From Clostridiaceae bacterium (GTDB lineage Bacteria > Bacillota > Clostridia > Oscillospirales > Acutalibacteraceae): 35,827 nt of DNA. Position 1 is the stretch's first letter. Every line of letters starts with the position of its first letter. The position numbers and the translations under genes were made by a program. Shown here one piece after another: positions 13,268 through 21,639 of the stretch. The DNA is taken from assembly GCA_016293225.1 (NCBI GenBank), contig JAEDEQ010000009.1, positions 1 to 35,827 of the forward strand, read 5' to 3'. The notes beneath the pieces are model-generated. The model searched no databases, was not told where the DNA came from, and was given only the letters and a program-made list of their open reading frames with translations.

Positions 13268-15898
13268 TTATTTATTCCGAGCCTTTTGCGCAAGCTTATA
13301 AAGCGTGGTCAGCGCTTCAAGCGGTGTGAGAGTATCGGTGTCAATATTTTTAAGCTCGTCGATTATTTCATCGTCAAGCTTTGATTCAAGCGAGAGCTGA
13401 AGCGGCTCCTCGGCTTCTTCCTCCTCGGCGCCGAACTCCGCTTTTGCGGCCGTTTTTAGCTTTCTGTCCTCGCTTTCAAGCTCAAGGAGAATTTCCCTTG
13501 CGCGGTTAACAACGCCGGACGGTACGCCGGCAAGCTTTGCAACCTCAATTCCGTAGCTGCCGTCGGCAGAGCCGCGTACAATGCGGCGCAGGAACGTTAT
13601 TGTGCTTCCCCGTTTTTTGACGGAGATGTTATAGTTCTTAACGCCGTCAAGCTTGCCCTCAAGCTCGGTCAGCTCATGGTAATGGGTTGAAAAAAGGGTC
13701 TTTGCGCCGATTTTGCGCTTGTCTGCAATGTATTCAAGAACAGCCCTTGCAATGCTCATTCCGTCAAAGGTTGAGGTTCCCCTGCCGACCTCGTCAAGGA
13801 TAATAAGGCTGTTTTTGCCTGCTGATTTGAGGATTGAGGCAACCTCGTTCATCTCAACCATGAACGTTGACTGACCCGAGGCGAGGTCATCGGACGCGCC
13901 GACTCTTGTATAAATGCTGTCGATTATTGAAAGCTCGGCGCGCTTTGCCGGAACAAAGGAGCCAATCTGCGCCATAAGACAAATCAGCGCAACCTGGCGC
14001 ATATATGTTGATTTTCCGGCCATATTCGGGCCGGTGATAATTGCGCAGCGGTTGTCCGCGCAGTCAAGATAGGTATCGTTCGGAACAAAGGGAGTGTCGC
14101 GCAGAACCTTTTCAACAACGGGGTGGCGGCCGTCAATAATTTCAATCACGCTGTTGTCATGCATTGAGGGGCAGACGTAGTTGTTTTCAACAGCCACCTC
14201 GGCAAGCGAGCAGAGAACGTCGGCGGCGGCAACGGCGCAGGCGGTCTGCTGAATGCGGTTATATTCGTTTGCAACCGCCTTTCTGACCTGGCAGAAGATT
14301 TCATATTCAAGCTTGACACTGCGCTCCTGGGCACCGAGAACCTTGCTTTCAAGGTCTTTCAGCTCCTGAGTAATGTATCTTTCGCAGTTTGCAAGGGTCT
14401 GCTTTCTTATATAGGTATCGGGAACAAGAGCCTTATATGAGTTTGTGACCTCAATATAGTAGCCGAAAACGCGGTTATAGCCGATGCGAAGCTTGGGTAT
14501 TCCCGTCTTTTCCTTTTCGGCGGTTTCAATGTCGGTGATATACTGCTTGCCGTTTTTTTCAATATAACGAAGCGAGTCCAGCTCCTCGTTAAAGCCGTCA
14601 CGGATCATTCCGCCCTCGCGGACGGAGAACGGCGCTTCGGGGTCAATCGCCGCGTCAATAAGCTCATAAACATCCTCAAGCAGGTCAACGCAGGAGCAGA
14701 GCTGTTTGAGATATGTGCTTTTCATTTTTGAAAGCGCCGCCCTGACAAGCGGAAGCTGTTCAAGGGTCTGTTTCAGGGAATTAAGCTCCTTTGCGTTCGC
14801 CGTTTCATAAACGACTCTGGTAATGAGGCGCTCAATATCGAATATATCGGAAAGGGCAAACTGAAGCTCAGAAATATAGGTGCCGTTTGAAACAAGCTCA
14901 TCCACGGCGTTCTGCCTTTTTGTAATGGCCGCATAACTGACAAGCGGCTTTTCAAGCCATGTCCGAAGCAGTCGTTTGCCCATTGAAGTCTTTGTTTTGT
15001 CAAGCACCCAAAGAAGGGAGCCTTTTTTTTCACGGTTGCGCATGGTTTCGGTAATTTCAAGATTGCGCTTGGTTGAAAAATCAATTTTCATATACTGATT
15101 TTCCGAATAGAAGTTGATATCCGTGATATTTTCAACCTCATTTTTCTGAACATCTTTGAGATATCTTATAGCCGCGCCGACAGCGACAACGGCTTCGGGA
15201 CTTTCCTTAATGCCCGAGGAGGAAAGCTTATCTTCGGAAAAATGATTTTCACATTCCGAAAGGCAGGCTTCAAAGGAGAAGCTTTCCTCGGGATAAACCT
15301 CGCAGGAGGCCTCCATTCGTTTTGTGATGAAAGAAGCAACAGCCTTGTTATCGGCGCAGCGGCGGTTGAGAACAATCTCGCTCGGAGAGAAAACGCCGAG
15401 CTCGTTGATTAGCTTGTTTTCCGTTCCCTTGCCTGAGAACGAGGTGACGTTCAGCACGCCGGTTGAAACGTCGGTAAAGCAGATTCCACCCCCGTTTTCG
15501 GAAAGGAAAACGCAGGTGAGATAGTTGTTTTTTGAGTCGTCAAGCATACTGTTTTCAATAACGCTGCCTTTGGTAACAACGCGGATAACGTCGCGGCTGA
15601 CAAGACCCTTTGCCTCTGCCGGGTCCTCGGTCTGCTCGCAGATTGCAACCTTATAGCCCTTGGAAACAAGCTTTGCAATGTAAGTATCGGCGCTGTGGAA
15701 AGGGACGCCGCACATCGGCGCGCGCTCCTCAAGACCGCAGCTTTTTCCGGTCAGTGTCAGCTCAAGCTCACGCGAAGCGGTTTTTGCGTCATCGAAGAAC
15801 ATTTCGTAAAAATCACCGAGGCGAAAGAACAAAATTGCGTCCGGATACTGCTTTTTAATTTCAAGGTACTGCTTCATCATCGGAGTCATTTCAGCCAT
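13268..15898 (-). CDS. mutS: DNA mismatch repair protein MutS
   Basis: A 876-residue mismatch sensor. The mismatch-wedge motif is GDFYEMF with Phe30 and Glu32. The connector, lever and clamp domains follow at ordinary spacing. The ABC-type ATPase has Walker A GPNMAGKST at about residue 622, then the signature region ASDDLASGQSTF, Walker B LIILDEVGRGTST and the FSTHYHEL loop. The C-terminus has an acidic EEEEAEEP stretch and a helical end consistent with dimerisation. Length is within the usual MutS1 range. The ATG at 15898 is preferred because GAGGG precedes it and the product then aligns with MutS starts; the longer frame has no site. It is followed closely by mutL. A 125-base leader separates it from the YmcA/YlbF gene. 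Confidence 0.97.
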   Translation of the reverse strand: MAEMTPMMKQYLEIKKQYPDAILFFRLGDFYEMFFDDAKTASRELELTLTGKSCGLEERAPMCGVPFHSADTYIAKLVSKGYKVAICEQTEDPAEAKGLVSRDVIRVVTKGSVIENSMLDDSKNNYLTCVFLSENGGGICFTDVSTGVLNVTSFSGKGTENKLINELGVFSPSEIVLNRRCADNKAVASFITKRMEASCEVYPEESFSFEACLSECENHFSEDKLSSSGIKESPEAVVAVGAAIRYLKDVQKNEVENITDINFYSENQYMKIDFSTKRNLEITETMRNREKKGSLLWVLDKTKTSMGKRLLRTWLEKPLVSYAAITKRQNAVDELVSNGTYISELQFALSDIFDIERLITRVVYETANAKELNSLKQTLEQLPLVRAALSKMKSTYLKQLCSCVDLLEDVYELIDAAIDPEAPFSVREGGMIRDGFNEELDSLRYIEKNGKQYITDIETAEKEKTGIPKLRIGYNRVFGYYIEVTNSYKALVPDTYIRKQTLANCERYITQELKDLESKVLGAQERSVKLEYEIFCQVRKAVANEYNRIQQTACAVAAADVLCSLAEVAVENNYVCPSMHDNSVIEIIDGRHPVVEKVLRDTPFVPNDTYLDCADNRCAIITGPNMAGKSTYMRQVALICLMAQIGSFVPAKRAELSIIDSIYTRVGASDDLASGQSTFMVEMNEVASILKSAGKNSLIILDEVGRGTSTFDGMSIARAVLEYIADKRKIGAKTLFSTHYHELTELEGKLDGVKNYNISVKKRGSTITFLRRIVRGSADGSYGIEVAKLAGVPSGVVNRAREILLELESEDRKLKTAAKAEFGAEEEEAEEPLQLSLESKLDDEIIDELKNIDTDTLTPLEALTTLYKLAQKARNK

Positions 15899-15979
15899 TT
15901 TGCTTTTCCCTCTTTCCGTGTAACCGTGATTAACAAAAAAACACAATTAATCAAAGGTCACCTTTTTTACATCTCTTAT

Positions 15980-16012
15980 AACCGCCGGGCGAAAGAAAAC
16001 CGACCGGCGGTT
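15980..16012. other. GC-rich stem-loop between the YmcA/YlbF gene and mutS
   Basis: AACCGCCGG (15980-15988) pairs perfectly with CCGGCGGTT (16004-16012) around a 15-base loop. It starts 12 bases after the stop of the leftward YmcA/YlbF gene. Neither strand has a T-run after it, so it is at best a weak terminator, an mRNA-stabilising 3' structure or a processing site. A near-palindrome AAAGGT-C-ACCTTT lies beside it at 15953-15965. Confidence 0.4.
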
Positions 16013-16023
16013 TATGAATCAAC

Positions 16024-16440
16024 TTAGTGATGGCAATCGGACGAGCAGCTTTCGCAGTCGCAGCCGCAGCTGTGCTCCTCCTCCGGCTCGCAGGTTGCAG
16101 GGTCTGCGCCGTTGACGCAAAGACCGAGAATCTGCATAACATAGTTCATCATGCCGTCAATTTCTTTCCTTGCCGCTTCATAGGCTTTCATTTTTTCGTT
16201 GCCCATGAACTTGTCATAAACAGCGTTGAACTGGCGCTCATATTCCGCCATTTTTTCCGAATCGGGGTTTTCCTGTGCGGCTTCGCGCTGATAGTTCATC
16301 TGAACGAGCTGAATCTGACCCATGAGGTCAAGAAGCTCGGGATCCTTTTCGTTATCCTCTCTTGCCTTTGCAAAGGCGAGGTACCTTTCGTCCTGCTGGA
16401 TTGCGGCGCCGAGCTCGCGTGTGAGTTTGATTACGTCCAT
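16024..16440 (-). CDS. YlbF/YmcA-family regulator with a cysteine-rich tail
   Basis: A 138-residue helical protein of the YlbF/YmcA (RicF/RicA) family. In Bacillus these form the Y-complex with YaaT, bind iron-sulphur clusters and govern mRNA processing by RNase Y, and so sporulation and biofilm entry. The body matches the family (LTRELGAAIQQDERYLAF near the start, AKAREDNEKDPELLDLMGQI after it). The tail HSCGCDCESCSSDCHH, with a further TCEP just before, could hold a metal or cluster. Position between miaB and mutS is that of Bacillus ymcA, whereas the tail is more like YlbF. The ATG at 16440 has AAGGAG eight bases upstream. cotE, which follows ymcA in Bacillus, is absent. Confidence 0.82.
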   Translation of the reverse strand: MDVIKLTRELGAAIQQDERYLAFAKAREDNEKDPELLDLMGQIQLVQMNYQREAAQENPDSEKMAEYERQFNAVYDKFMGNEKMKAYEAARKEIDGMMNYVMQILGLCVNGADPATCEPEEEHSCGCDCESCSSDCHH

Positions 16441-16494
16441 GTAAAGTACTCCTTGTGAAAAAAATATATTGATATGCGCGCCTTGCGGCACGTT

Positions 16495-17925
16495 TTATCC
16501 TGTGTTTATCAATTTGCCCTTGAGAACCCACGTTTTCGGTTCGGTAACCTCAACCGTTACGAACGAGCCGATAAGCTTGTCCTCTCCCTCAAATTCAATG
16601 ATGACGTTGCCCTCTGTCCTTGCGCTGAGAAGTCCGGAATTTTCGTTTTTCTCCTCAACAAGGACGCGGTACTGCTTTCCTTTCATTGCGGCGGTGCGCT
16701 TTGCGGCTATCTCCTCCTGAAGCGCAGTCAGCTCGGAAAACCACCTTGACTTTTCCTTTTTGGGAACTTCGTCCGGCATTGAAGCCGCCTTTGTTCCCGG
16801 ACGCGGAGAAAAAATAAAGGTGAAAAGCGAGGTATAGTTGACCTCCCTCAAAAGCGAGAGCGTATCGCAGAATTCCTCATACGTCTCACCGGGGAAGCCG
16901 ACAATGATGTCGCTCGTTATTGAAAGCCCGGGCATAAGCTCATAGGCATATTTTATAAGGCCGAGATATTTTTCGCGGTCGTAGTGGCGGTTCATCTCTT
17001 TAAGCACGCGGTCGTTGCCGGACTGAACGGGAAGATGCAGGTGCTTTGCAACCTTTTTGCACCTCGCCATTGTTTCAAGCAGCTCCTTTGTGCAGTCGCG
17101 CGGATGGGAGGTCATGAAGCGGATTATAAAATCGCCCTCAATATCGTTGATTGCACTGAGAAGCGCCGGAAAGCGGTACTTTTCCTCGAGGTCTTTGTTA
17201 TATGAATTGACGTTCTGCCCAAGGAGGGTAAGCTCCTTGTAGCCAGCGGCAACAAGCTGCTTTGCCTCTTCAACAATCAGGTCAAAGCTGCGGCTTCTTT
17301 CGCGCCCTCTGACATAGGGAACAACGCAGTAGGAGCAGAAGTTGTTGCAGCCGTACATAATCGGAATCCACGCCCTGAACGCTCCGTCGCGGTGCAGCGG
17401 CAGTCCCTCAACAATGTTTCCGTCGCCGCCGGAAAGGTCAAAGACTCTTTTACCGGAGCAGAGACAGCGGTGAATAAATTCGGGCAGCTTATGAATGACA
17501 TGAGTGCCGAAAACAAGGTCAACATAGCGGTAGCTGTTTTTGATTTTTTCGGCAACATAGTCCTGCTGCATCATGCAGCCGCAAAGGGCAATTATCATGT
17601 CCGGCTTTGCGGTTTTATACTTTTTGAGCGCGCCGACATTGCCGAAAACGCGATCCTGCGCGTGTTCTCTTATGGCGCAGGTATTATACAAAACAAGGTC
17701 GGCCTCCTCAACCGAATCGGTAAGCTCATAGCCGAGAGAGCAAAGGATACCCTTGATTTTTTCGCCGTCGGACACGTTGCCCTGGCAGCCGTAGGTATGC
17801 ACAAACGCTTTCGGCGCAGACTGCAAAAAGCGCGAGGAAAGCACAACCGAAACAAGCCTTGCATATTCTTTCTGCTTTTCAAGTTCCTCTTTAGGAACGG
17901 TGAAGTTTTTCCTTTTGTTATCCAA
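16495..17925 (-). CDS. miaB: tRNA-2-methylthio-N6-dimethylallyladenosine synthase
   Basis: A 476-residue radical-SAM methylthiotransferase that adds a methylthio group to i6A37 in tRNA. The N-terminal MTTase domain has the auxiliary cluster cysteines 47 (TYGCQGN), 83 (NTCAIREHA) and 117 (CGC). The radical-SAM cluster motif is YGCNNFCSYC, with Cys193, 197 and 200, followed by VPYVRGRERSR. The C-terminal TRAM domain runs from about residue 410. The start is a TTG at 17925 nine bases after CCGGAGG. It overlaps the end of whiA by eight bases. Upstream codons in this frame are inside whiA. MiaA, which makes the substrate, is encoded 5 kb further on in the same direction. Confidence 0.95.
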   Translation of the reverse strand: MDNKRKNFTVPKEELEKQKEYARLVSVVLSSRFLQSAPKAFVHTYGCQGNVSDGEKIKGILCSLGYELTDSVEEADLVLYNTCAIREHAQDRVFGNVGALKKYKTAKPDMIIALCGCMMQQDYVAEKIKNSYRYVDLVFGTHVIHKLPEFIHRCLCSGKRVFDLSGGDGNIVEGLPLHRDGAFRAWIPIMYGCNNFCSYCVVPYVRGRERSRSFDLIVEEAKQLVAAGYKELTLLGQNVNSYNKDLEEKYRFPALLSAINDIEGDFIIRFMTSHPRDCTKELLETMARCKKVAKHLHLPVQSGNDRVLKEMNRHYDREKYLGLIKYAYELMPGLSITSDIIVGFPGETYEEFCDTLSLLREVNYTSLFTFIFSPRPGTKAASMPDEVPKKEKSRWFSELTALQEEIAAKRTAAMKGKQYRVLVEEKNENSGLLSARTEGNVIIEFEGEDKLIGSFVTVEVTEPKTWVLKGKLINTG

Positions 17926-18865
17926 TCTTTTTATCCTCCGGGGGAGCTTCGCCGAGCTGTTCGGCAAAGGCAATAAGTTTTTTTATCCGGTGATTGACAG
18001 CCGAGCGCGAAAGCGGCGGAGAAAACATTTCGCCGAATTCGCGCAGACTTGAGTCTGGATTTTCAACCCTGAGCAGGGCAATTTTGCGCAAATCCTCCGG
18101 CAGCTCGCCGAGCTTTCCGCTTTCAATAATTTTCTGAATCTGCTCAACCTGCGCGCAGGCGGCAATCGCAGTCCGGGCAACGTTTGCGCTGTCAAAATTT
18201 GCGCGGCGGTTTGAAACATTGCGGAAGTCTTTATATATTTTTATGTTCATGATGTTGAACGCGCAGCTTTGCGCGCCCATGATGTTTAAAAGGTCCTCAA
18301 TGCTTTCGCTGTCCTTTATATAAATGATGTTGACATAACGCCTGACCATATGCTTCGCCTTGAGGTTATACTCCGTCAGCATTTTCATAAGGTCAAGGCT
18401 GAGCGTGCGGAAAGGAACAACAAATTCAAGGTGATAGCCCTTGTTCGGGTCGCTGAGCGTTCCGCAGGAAAGGAAGGCTCCGCGGAAAAACGCGGCATTG
18501 CAGCAGTTGAGCACCTCGCTTTCGTTATCGCTTTCATTGAGGAGATTGCCGCGGTTGATACGGGTGAAGGACTCGTTTCCGCTGGTTGAAAAGCAGGAAA
18601 GCACCGTTTCAATGTCCCGTTCATTAACGCTGACGGTGTACTTTCCGGCTTTTGAAACCGAAATTTCCGCCCGGGCGCCCGTTTCGGCTCTGAGCAGTTC
18701 GGCGTACTTTTTTGCAACAACCTCATGCTCGGTCATTATCGAAATCTTGTCGCTCCTGAATTCGCGGCCGAAAAGGAGCATACCGTAGGTCATTGCGTGG
18801 CGGCAGCAAGGGGGCATATATTCAATTTTTGCAAGCTCCTCTTTAACGCTCAACGAAAACGACAT
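17918..18865 (-). CDS. whiA: DNA-binding protein WhiA
   Basis: A 315-residue protein of the WhiA family, tied to sporulation septation in actinomycetes and to division and chromosome segregation in Bacillus. The N-terminal part is a degenerate LAGLIDADG homing-endonuclease fold (SVKEELAKIE, AAFFRGAFLSCGTLSDPNKG), here without the catalytic acidic pair. The C-terminal helix-turn-helix has LPEDLRKIALLRVENPDSS and SAVNHRIKKL. Start ATG 18865 has GGGAG upstream. The order rapZ-whiA is conserved in Gram-positives, but the usual intervening yvcK gene is missing: only 27 bases separate the two. Confidence 0.95.
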   Translation of the reverse strand: MSFSLSVKEELAKIEYMPPCCRHAMTYGMLLFGREFRSDKISIMTEHEVVAKKYAELLRAETGARAEISVSKAGKYTVSVNERDIETVLSCFSTSGNESFTRINRGNLLNESDNESEVLNCCNAAFFRGAFLSCGTLSDPNKGYHLEFVVPFRTLSLDLMKMLTEYNLKAKHMVRRYVNIIYIKDSESIEDLLNIMGAQSCAFNIMNIKIYKDFRNVSNRRANFDSANVARTAIAACAQVEQIQKIIESGKLGELPEDLRKIALLRVENPDSSLREFGEMFSPPLSRSAVNHRIKKLIAFAEQLGEAPPEDKKIG

Positions 18866-18892
18866 TGAAGTTTCTCCCTGATTATTTTGCGG

Positions 18893-19747
18893 TCATTTGA
18901 GAATGTCTCTGTGGCTGACCGATGATGAATATCCTTTTTCTTTGAAGTGGTTATAAAGAATTTCGGCAAAGGTTACCGAGCGGTGGTGGCCGCCCGTGCA
19001 GCCGACCGCAATAATGAGCTGGCTCCTCCCCTCCTTAACACAAAGGGGAAGGGCGCAGTCAACAAGCGAGAGCAGCTTTTTTTCGTAATCCCTTGATTCC
19101 TCAAAGCTCATAACATAATCACTGACGACCCTGTCAAGCCCGGTAAGCTGCTTCATTTCCGGAATATAGAAAGGATTCGGCAAAAAGCGGACGTCAAAAA
19201 CAAAGTCGGCGTCATTGGGGATTCCGTGCTTGAAGCCGAAGGACATACAGTGGATATGCATAACCTTTCCGCCCGAGCCGGAGAACATTGAAGCAACCCT
19301 CACGCGGCACTGAATTGCAGAAAGGTTTGAGGTTTCAAGCAGATAGTCCGCCATGCTTTTTGCTTTATTAAGCATTTTTCTTTCGCGCGCAATGGCGTTT
19401 GAAACCGAGTCGTACTTGTCCAAAACAAGCGGATGCCTGCGCTTTGTTTCCTTAAAGCGGTTGAGCAGCACCTCATCGCTTGCGTCAATGAACATCAGCT
19501 TATATTCAATCTGCAGCTCTTTAAGCTCGTCAATAGCCTCAAAAAGGGAGGAAAACGCCTCGCCTGCCCTGACGTCGGTCACGACAGCAACACGCTCATG
19601 CTCCTTTGAGCTTTTGAGAAGCTCCGCAAAAACGGGGATAAGCTTTGCCGGAAGATTATCAACGCAGAAAAAGCCGACATCCTCAAGCGAATTGACAACG
19701 CAGGACTTGCCTGCGCCGCTCATTCCCGTAATAATTACAAATTCCAC
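18893..19747 (-). CDS. rapZ: RapZ/YvcJ-family nucleotide-binding protein
   Basis: A 284-residue P-loop protein. The E. coli member is an RNase E adaptor that controls glmS through small RNAs; Bacillus YvcJ is a GTPase affecting competence. Walker A is GMSGAGKS at residues 8-15, followed by LEDVGFFCVDNLPAKLIPVF. The C-terminal domain has MHIHCMSFGFKHGIP, DVRFLPNPFY and the signature VGCTGGHHRSV. The start is GTG at 19747 with a GGTGA site. It follows murB by 12 bases and precedes whiA. The glmS-type RNA role of RapZ is established for Enterobacteria, not for Clostridia. Confidence 0.94.
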   Translation of the reverse strand: MEFVIITGMSGAGKSCVVNSLEDVGFFCVDNLPAKLIPVFAELLKSSKEHERVAVVTDVRAGEAFSSLFEAIDELKELQIEYKLMFIDASDEVLLNRFKETKRRHPLVLDKYDSVSNAIARERKMLNKAKSMADYLLETSNLSAIQCRVRVASMFSGSGGKVMHIHCMSFGFKHGIPNDADFVFDVRFLPNPFYIPEMKQLTGLDRVVSDYVMSFEESRDYEKKLLSLVDCALPLCVKEGRSQLIIAVGCTGGHHRSVTFAEILYNHFKEKGYSSSVSHRDILK

Positions 19748-19759
19748 CGAAAATCACCG

Positions 19760-20656
19760 TCAAATCATTTTAATTTCCGTTTCAAGCCTTACGCCGAATT
19801 TTTCAAAAACAGTCTTTTGGCAAAATTCAACAAGACTCTTAACGTCCCTGCAAGTTGCCGAGCCGGCGTTCACAATGAAGCCCGCGTGCTTTTCGCTGAC
19901 CATTGCGCCGCCGATGCGCTTGCCCTTGAGACCGCTCTGTTCAATGAGCGCACCGGCAAAATACCCCTCCGGGCGCTTAAAAACGCTGCCTGCGCTGGGA
20001 AAGGAAAGCGGCTGCTTATCCTTGCGCCTGTTCAGCAGCTCGTTCATTTTTTCTTCTACCTCGCCTTTTTCGCCCTTTTGGAGCTTAAAGGTGGCAAAGG
20101 TTACAATGCAGCCGTTTTCGCCGTAAGCACTCTTTCTGTATGAAAACGAAAGCTCATCTTTTGAAAGTTTTCCTTTGTTTCCTCTGCGGTCAACGTGCTC
20201 GCAGAATTCAACAAAATTTTTCATCTCTCCGCCGTAAGCGCCGGCGTTCATGAATACAGCTCCGCCGACCGAGCCGGGTATTCCGTAGGCGAACTCAAGA
20301 CCGGAAAGCGAATTCAAAAGAGCAAAGCGGCAAAGCGAAACAAGCATTGCCCCGGCGCCTGCGCGGACGGTCGTTTCGTCAACGAGAGTTATTTTTTCAA
20401 ACTCGCCGCAAAGCTTTATAACCGGTCTTTCAATGCCGCTGTCGGAAACCAGAAGATTGCTGCCGTTTCCGATGATGAACGGTTCAAGAGAACAGCTGCG
20501 GCATTTTTCCAGTACAAGGGAAAGCTCCTGCTCGTTTTCCGGTTCAATGAAAAGCTTTGCGTCTCCGCCGATGCGGAAGGAGGTGCGGTTTTTCATCGGC
20601 TCGTTTTCATAAAAGCGAACCGAGTTTTCAAGAAGAAAAGCTTTTAATTCGTTCAA
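19760..20656 (-). CDS. murB: UDP-N-acetylenolpyruvoylglucosamine reductase
   Basis: A 298-residue FAD enzyme that reduces UDP-GlcNAc-enolpyruvate to UDP-MurNAc, the second committed step of peptidoglycan precursor synthesis. The FAD domain has NRTSFRIGGDAKLFIEP, IGNGSNLLVSD and AYGIPGSVGGAVFMNAGAYG. The catalytic serine region is SAGSVFKRP, and HAGFIVNAG with the final Glu region ends the protein. It lacks the extra loop and C-terminal insertion of the E. coli form, fitting the short type II MurB. The start is TTG at 20656 right after GGGGGAG; the upstream frame lies within the ROK gene. It is 13 bases downstream of that gene. Confidence 0.95.
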   Translation of the reverse strand: MNELKAFLLENSVRFYENEPMKNRTSFRIGGDAKLFIEPENEQELSLVLEKCRSCSLEPFIIGNGSNLLVSDSGIERPVIKLCGEFEKITLVDETTVRAGAGAMLVSLCRFALLNSLSGLEFAYGIPGSVGGAVFMNAGAYGGEMKNFVEFCEHVDRRGNKGKLSKDELSFSYRKSAYGENGCIVTFATFKLQKGEKGEVEEKMNELLNRRKDKQPLSFPSAGSVFKRPEGYFAGALIEQSGLKGKRIGGAMVSEKHAGFIVNAGSATCRDVKSLVEFCQKTVFEKFGVRLETEIKMI

Positions 20657-20669
20657 AATGGCTCCCCCG

Positions 20670-21626
20670 TCAATAGCTGATAAGCGCAGCGCCGATGATG
20701 CCTGCGTCGTTTCCGAGCTTTGCGCGGCAAAGCTCGGTCTGTGTGGACGAATATTTGCTGTATCTGAATTTTTCAACATATTTGCGCAGCGGAGCAAGGA
20801 GAGTTTCGCCCTCATTGCAGATTCCGCCGCCGAAGCAGATCATCTCAGGCTGAAAAACATTGATTATATTTATCGTTCCCACGGCAACATATTCGATATA
20901 CCGGTCAACAACCCTGCTGCCCCATTCGTCGCCGGCGCGCATTGCGTCAAAGGCTGTTCTGCCGTTTACGTTATCGAGCGAGCCCGAGGCAAGCGACCAC
21001 ATCTTGCTGTCTTTGTGGTCAAGCATTGCTTTCTGAGTCTGTTCAACAAGTGCGGTTGCCGAGGCATACGCCTCCCAGCAGCCGGTTCTTCCGCAGTTGC
21101 AGGGGATTCCGTTCATATCAATAACCATGTGGCCAAGCTCGCCTCCGGCCTCGTTGCAGCCGGCCATGACCTTGCCGTCGTTGATGATTCCGCCGCCGAC
21201 TCCCGTTCCGAGCGTTACGGCGATGAAAAGCTTTTTTCCCTTTCCGACTCCGGCAATAGCCTCGCCCAACGCGGCACAGTTGGCGTCGTTTTCAAGAAAG
21301 ACCTTTGCGTCAATAAGCTCGTTAATCATCTTGACTGCCGGAACCTGATTGAAATAAAGATTGTTTGCATATTCAATATATCCGGTTTCCTTGTTGACGC
21401 TTCCGGGTGTTCCGATGCCGATGCTTTCGATCTGATCGAGCGAGATTTTTGCGTTTTCGGCCGCAATTTTAACGCCTTTCACAATGTCCGCCATAATTTC
21501 CTCTGCCGGACGGGGAACGTTGGTTTTAAGTTTTCCTCTGCCGATAATGTTGTAGTTTTCGTCAATGACTCCGACGGCAATGTTTGTTCCGCCCAGGTCA
21601 ACTCCGACTTTGTATTTTTTGCTCAT
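20670..21626 (-). CDS. ROK-family glucokinase
   Basis: A 318-residue sugar kinase, most likely phosphorylating glucose to glucose-6-phosphate. The phosphate-binding motif GVDLGGTNIAVGV is at the start. IGIGTPGSV, ENDANCAALGE (catalytic Asp) and VTLGTGVGGGII follow. The ROK zinc motif GHMVIDMNGIPCNCGRTGCWE carries His and three Cys ligands. There is no N-terminal DNA-binding domain, so it is an enzyme rather than a ROK repressor. The ATG at 21626 has AGGAG ten bases upstream. It sits 13 bases after hprK, a linkage that fits carbon-status control. Other hexoses or N-acetyl sugars cannot be excluded as substrates. Confidence 0.93.
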   Translation of the reverse strand: MSKKYKVGVDLGGTNIAVGVIDENYNIIGRGKLKTNVPRPAEEIMADIVKGVKIAAENAKISLDQIESIGIGTPGSVNKETGYIEYANNLYFNQVPAVKMINELIDAKVFLENDANCAALGEAIAGVGKGKKLFIAVTLGTGVGGGIINDGKVMAGCNEAGGELGHMVIDMNGIPCNCGRTGCWEAYASATALVEQTQKAMLDHKDSKMWSLASGSLDNVNGRTAFDAMRAGDEWGSRVVDRYIEYVAVGTINIINVFQPEMICFGGGICNEGETLLAPLRKYVEKFRYSKYSSTQTELCRAKLGNDAGIIGAALISY

Positions 21627-21639
21627 TTCCTTACACTCC

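Noticed and set aside
16441..16494. Terminator between miaB and the YmcA/YlbF gene
   Set aside because: A short GTGCC/GGCGC stem with a GCAA loop is followed by a T-run only after about 14 bases; too weak to call.
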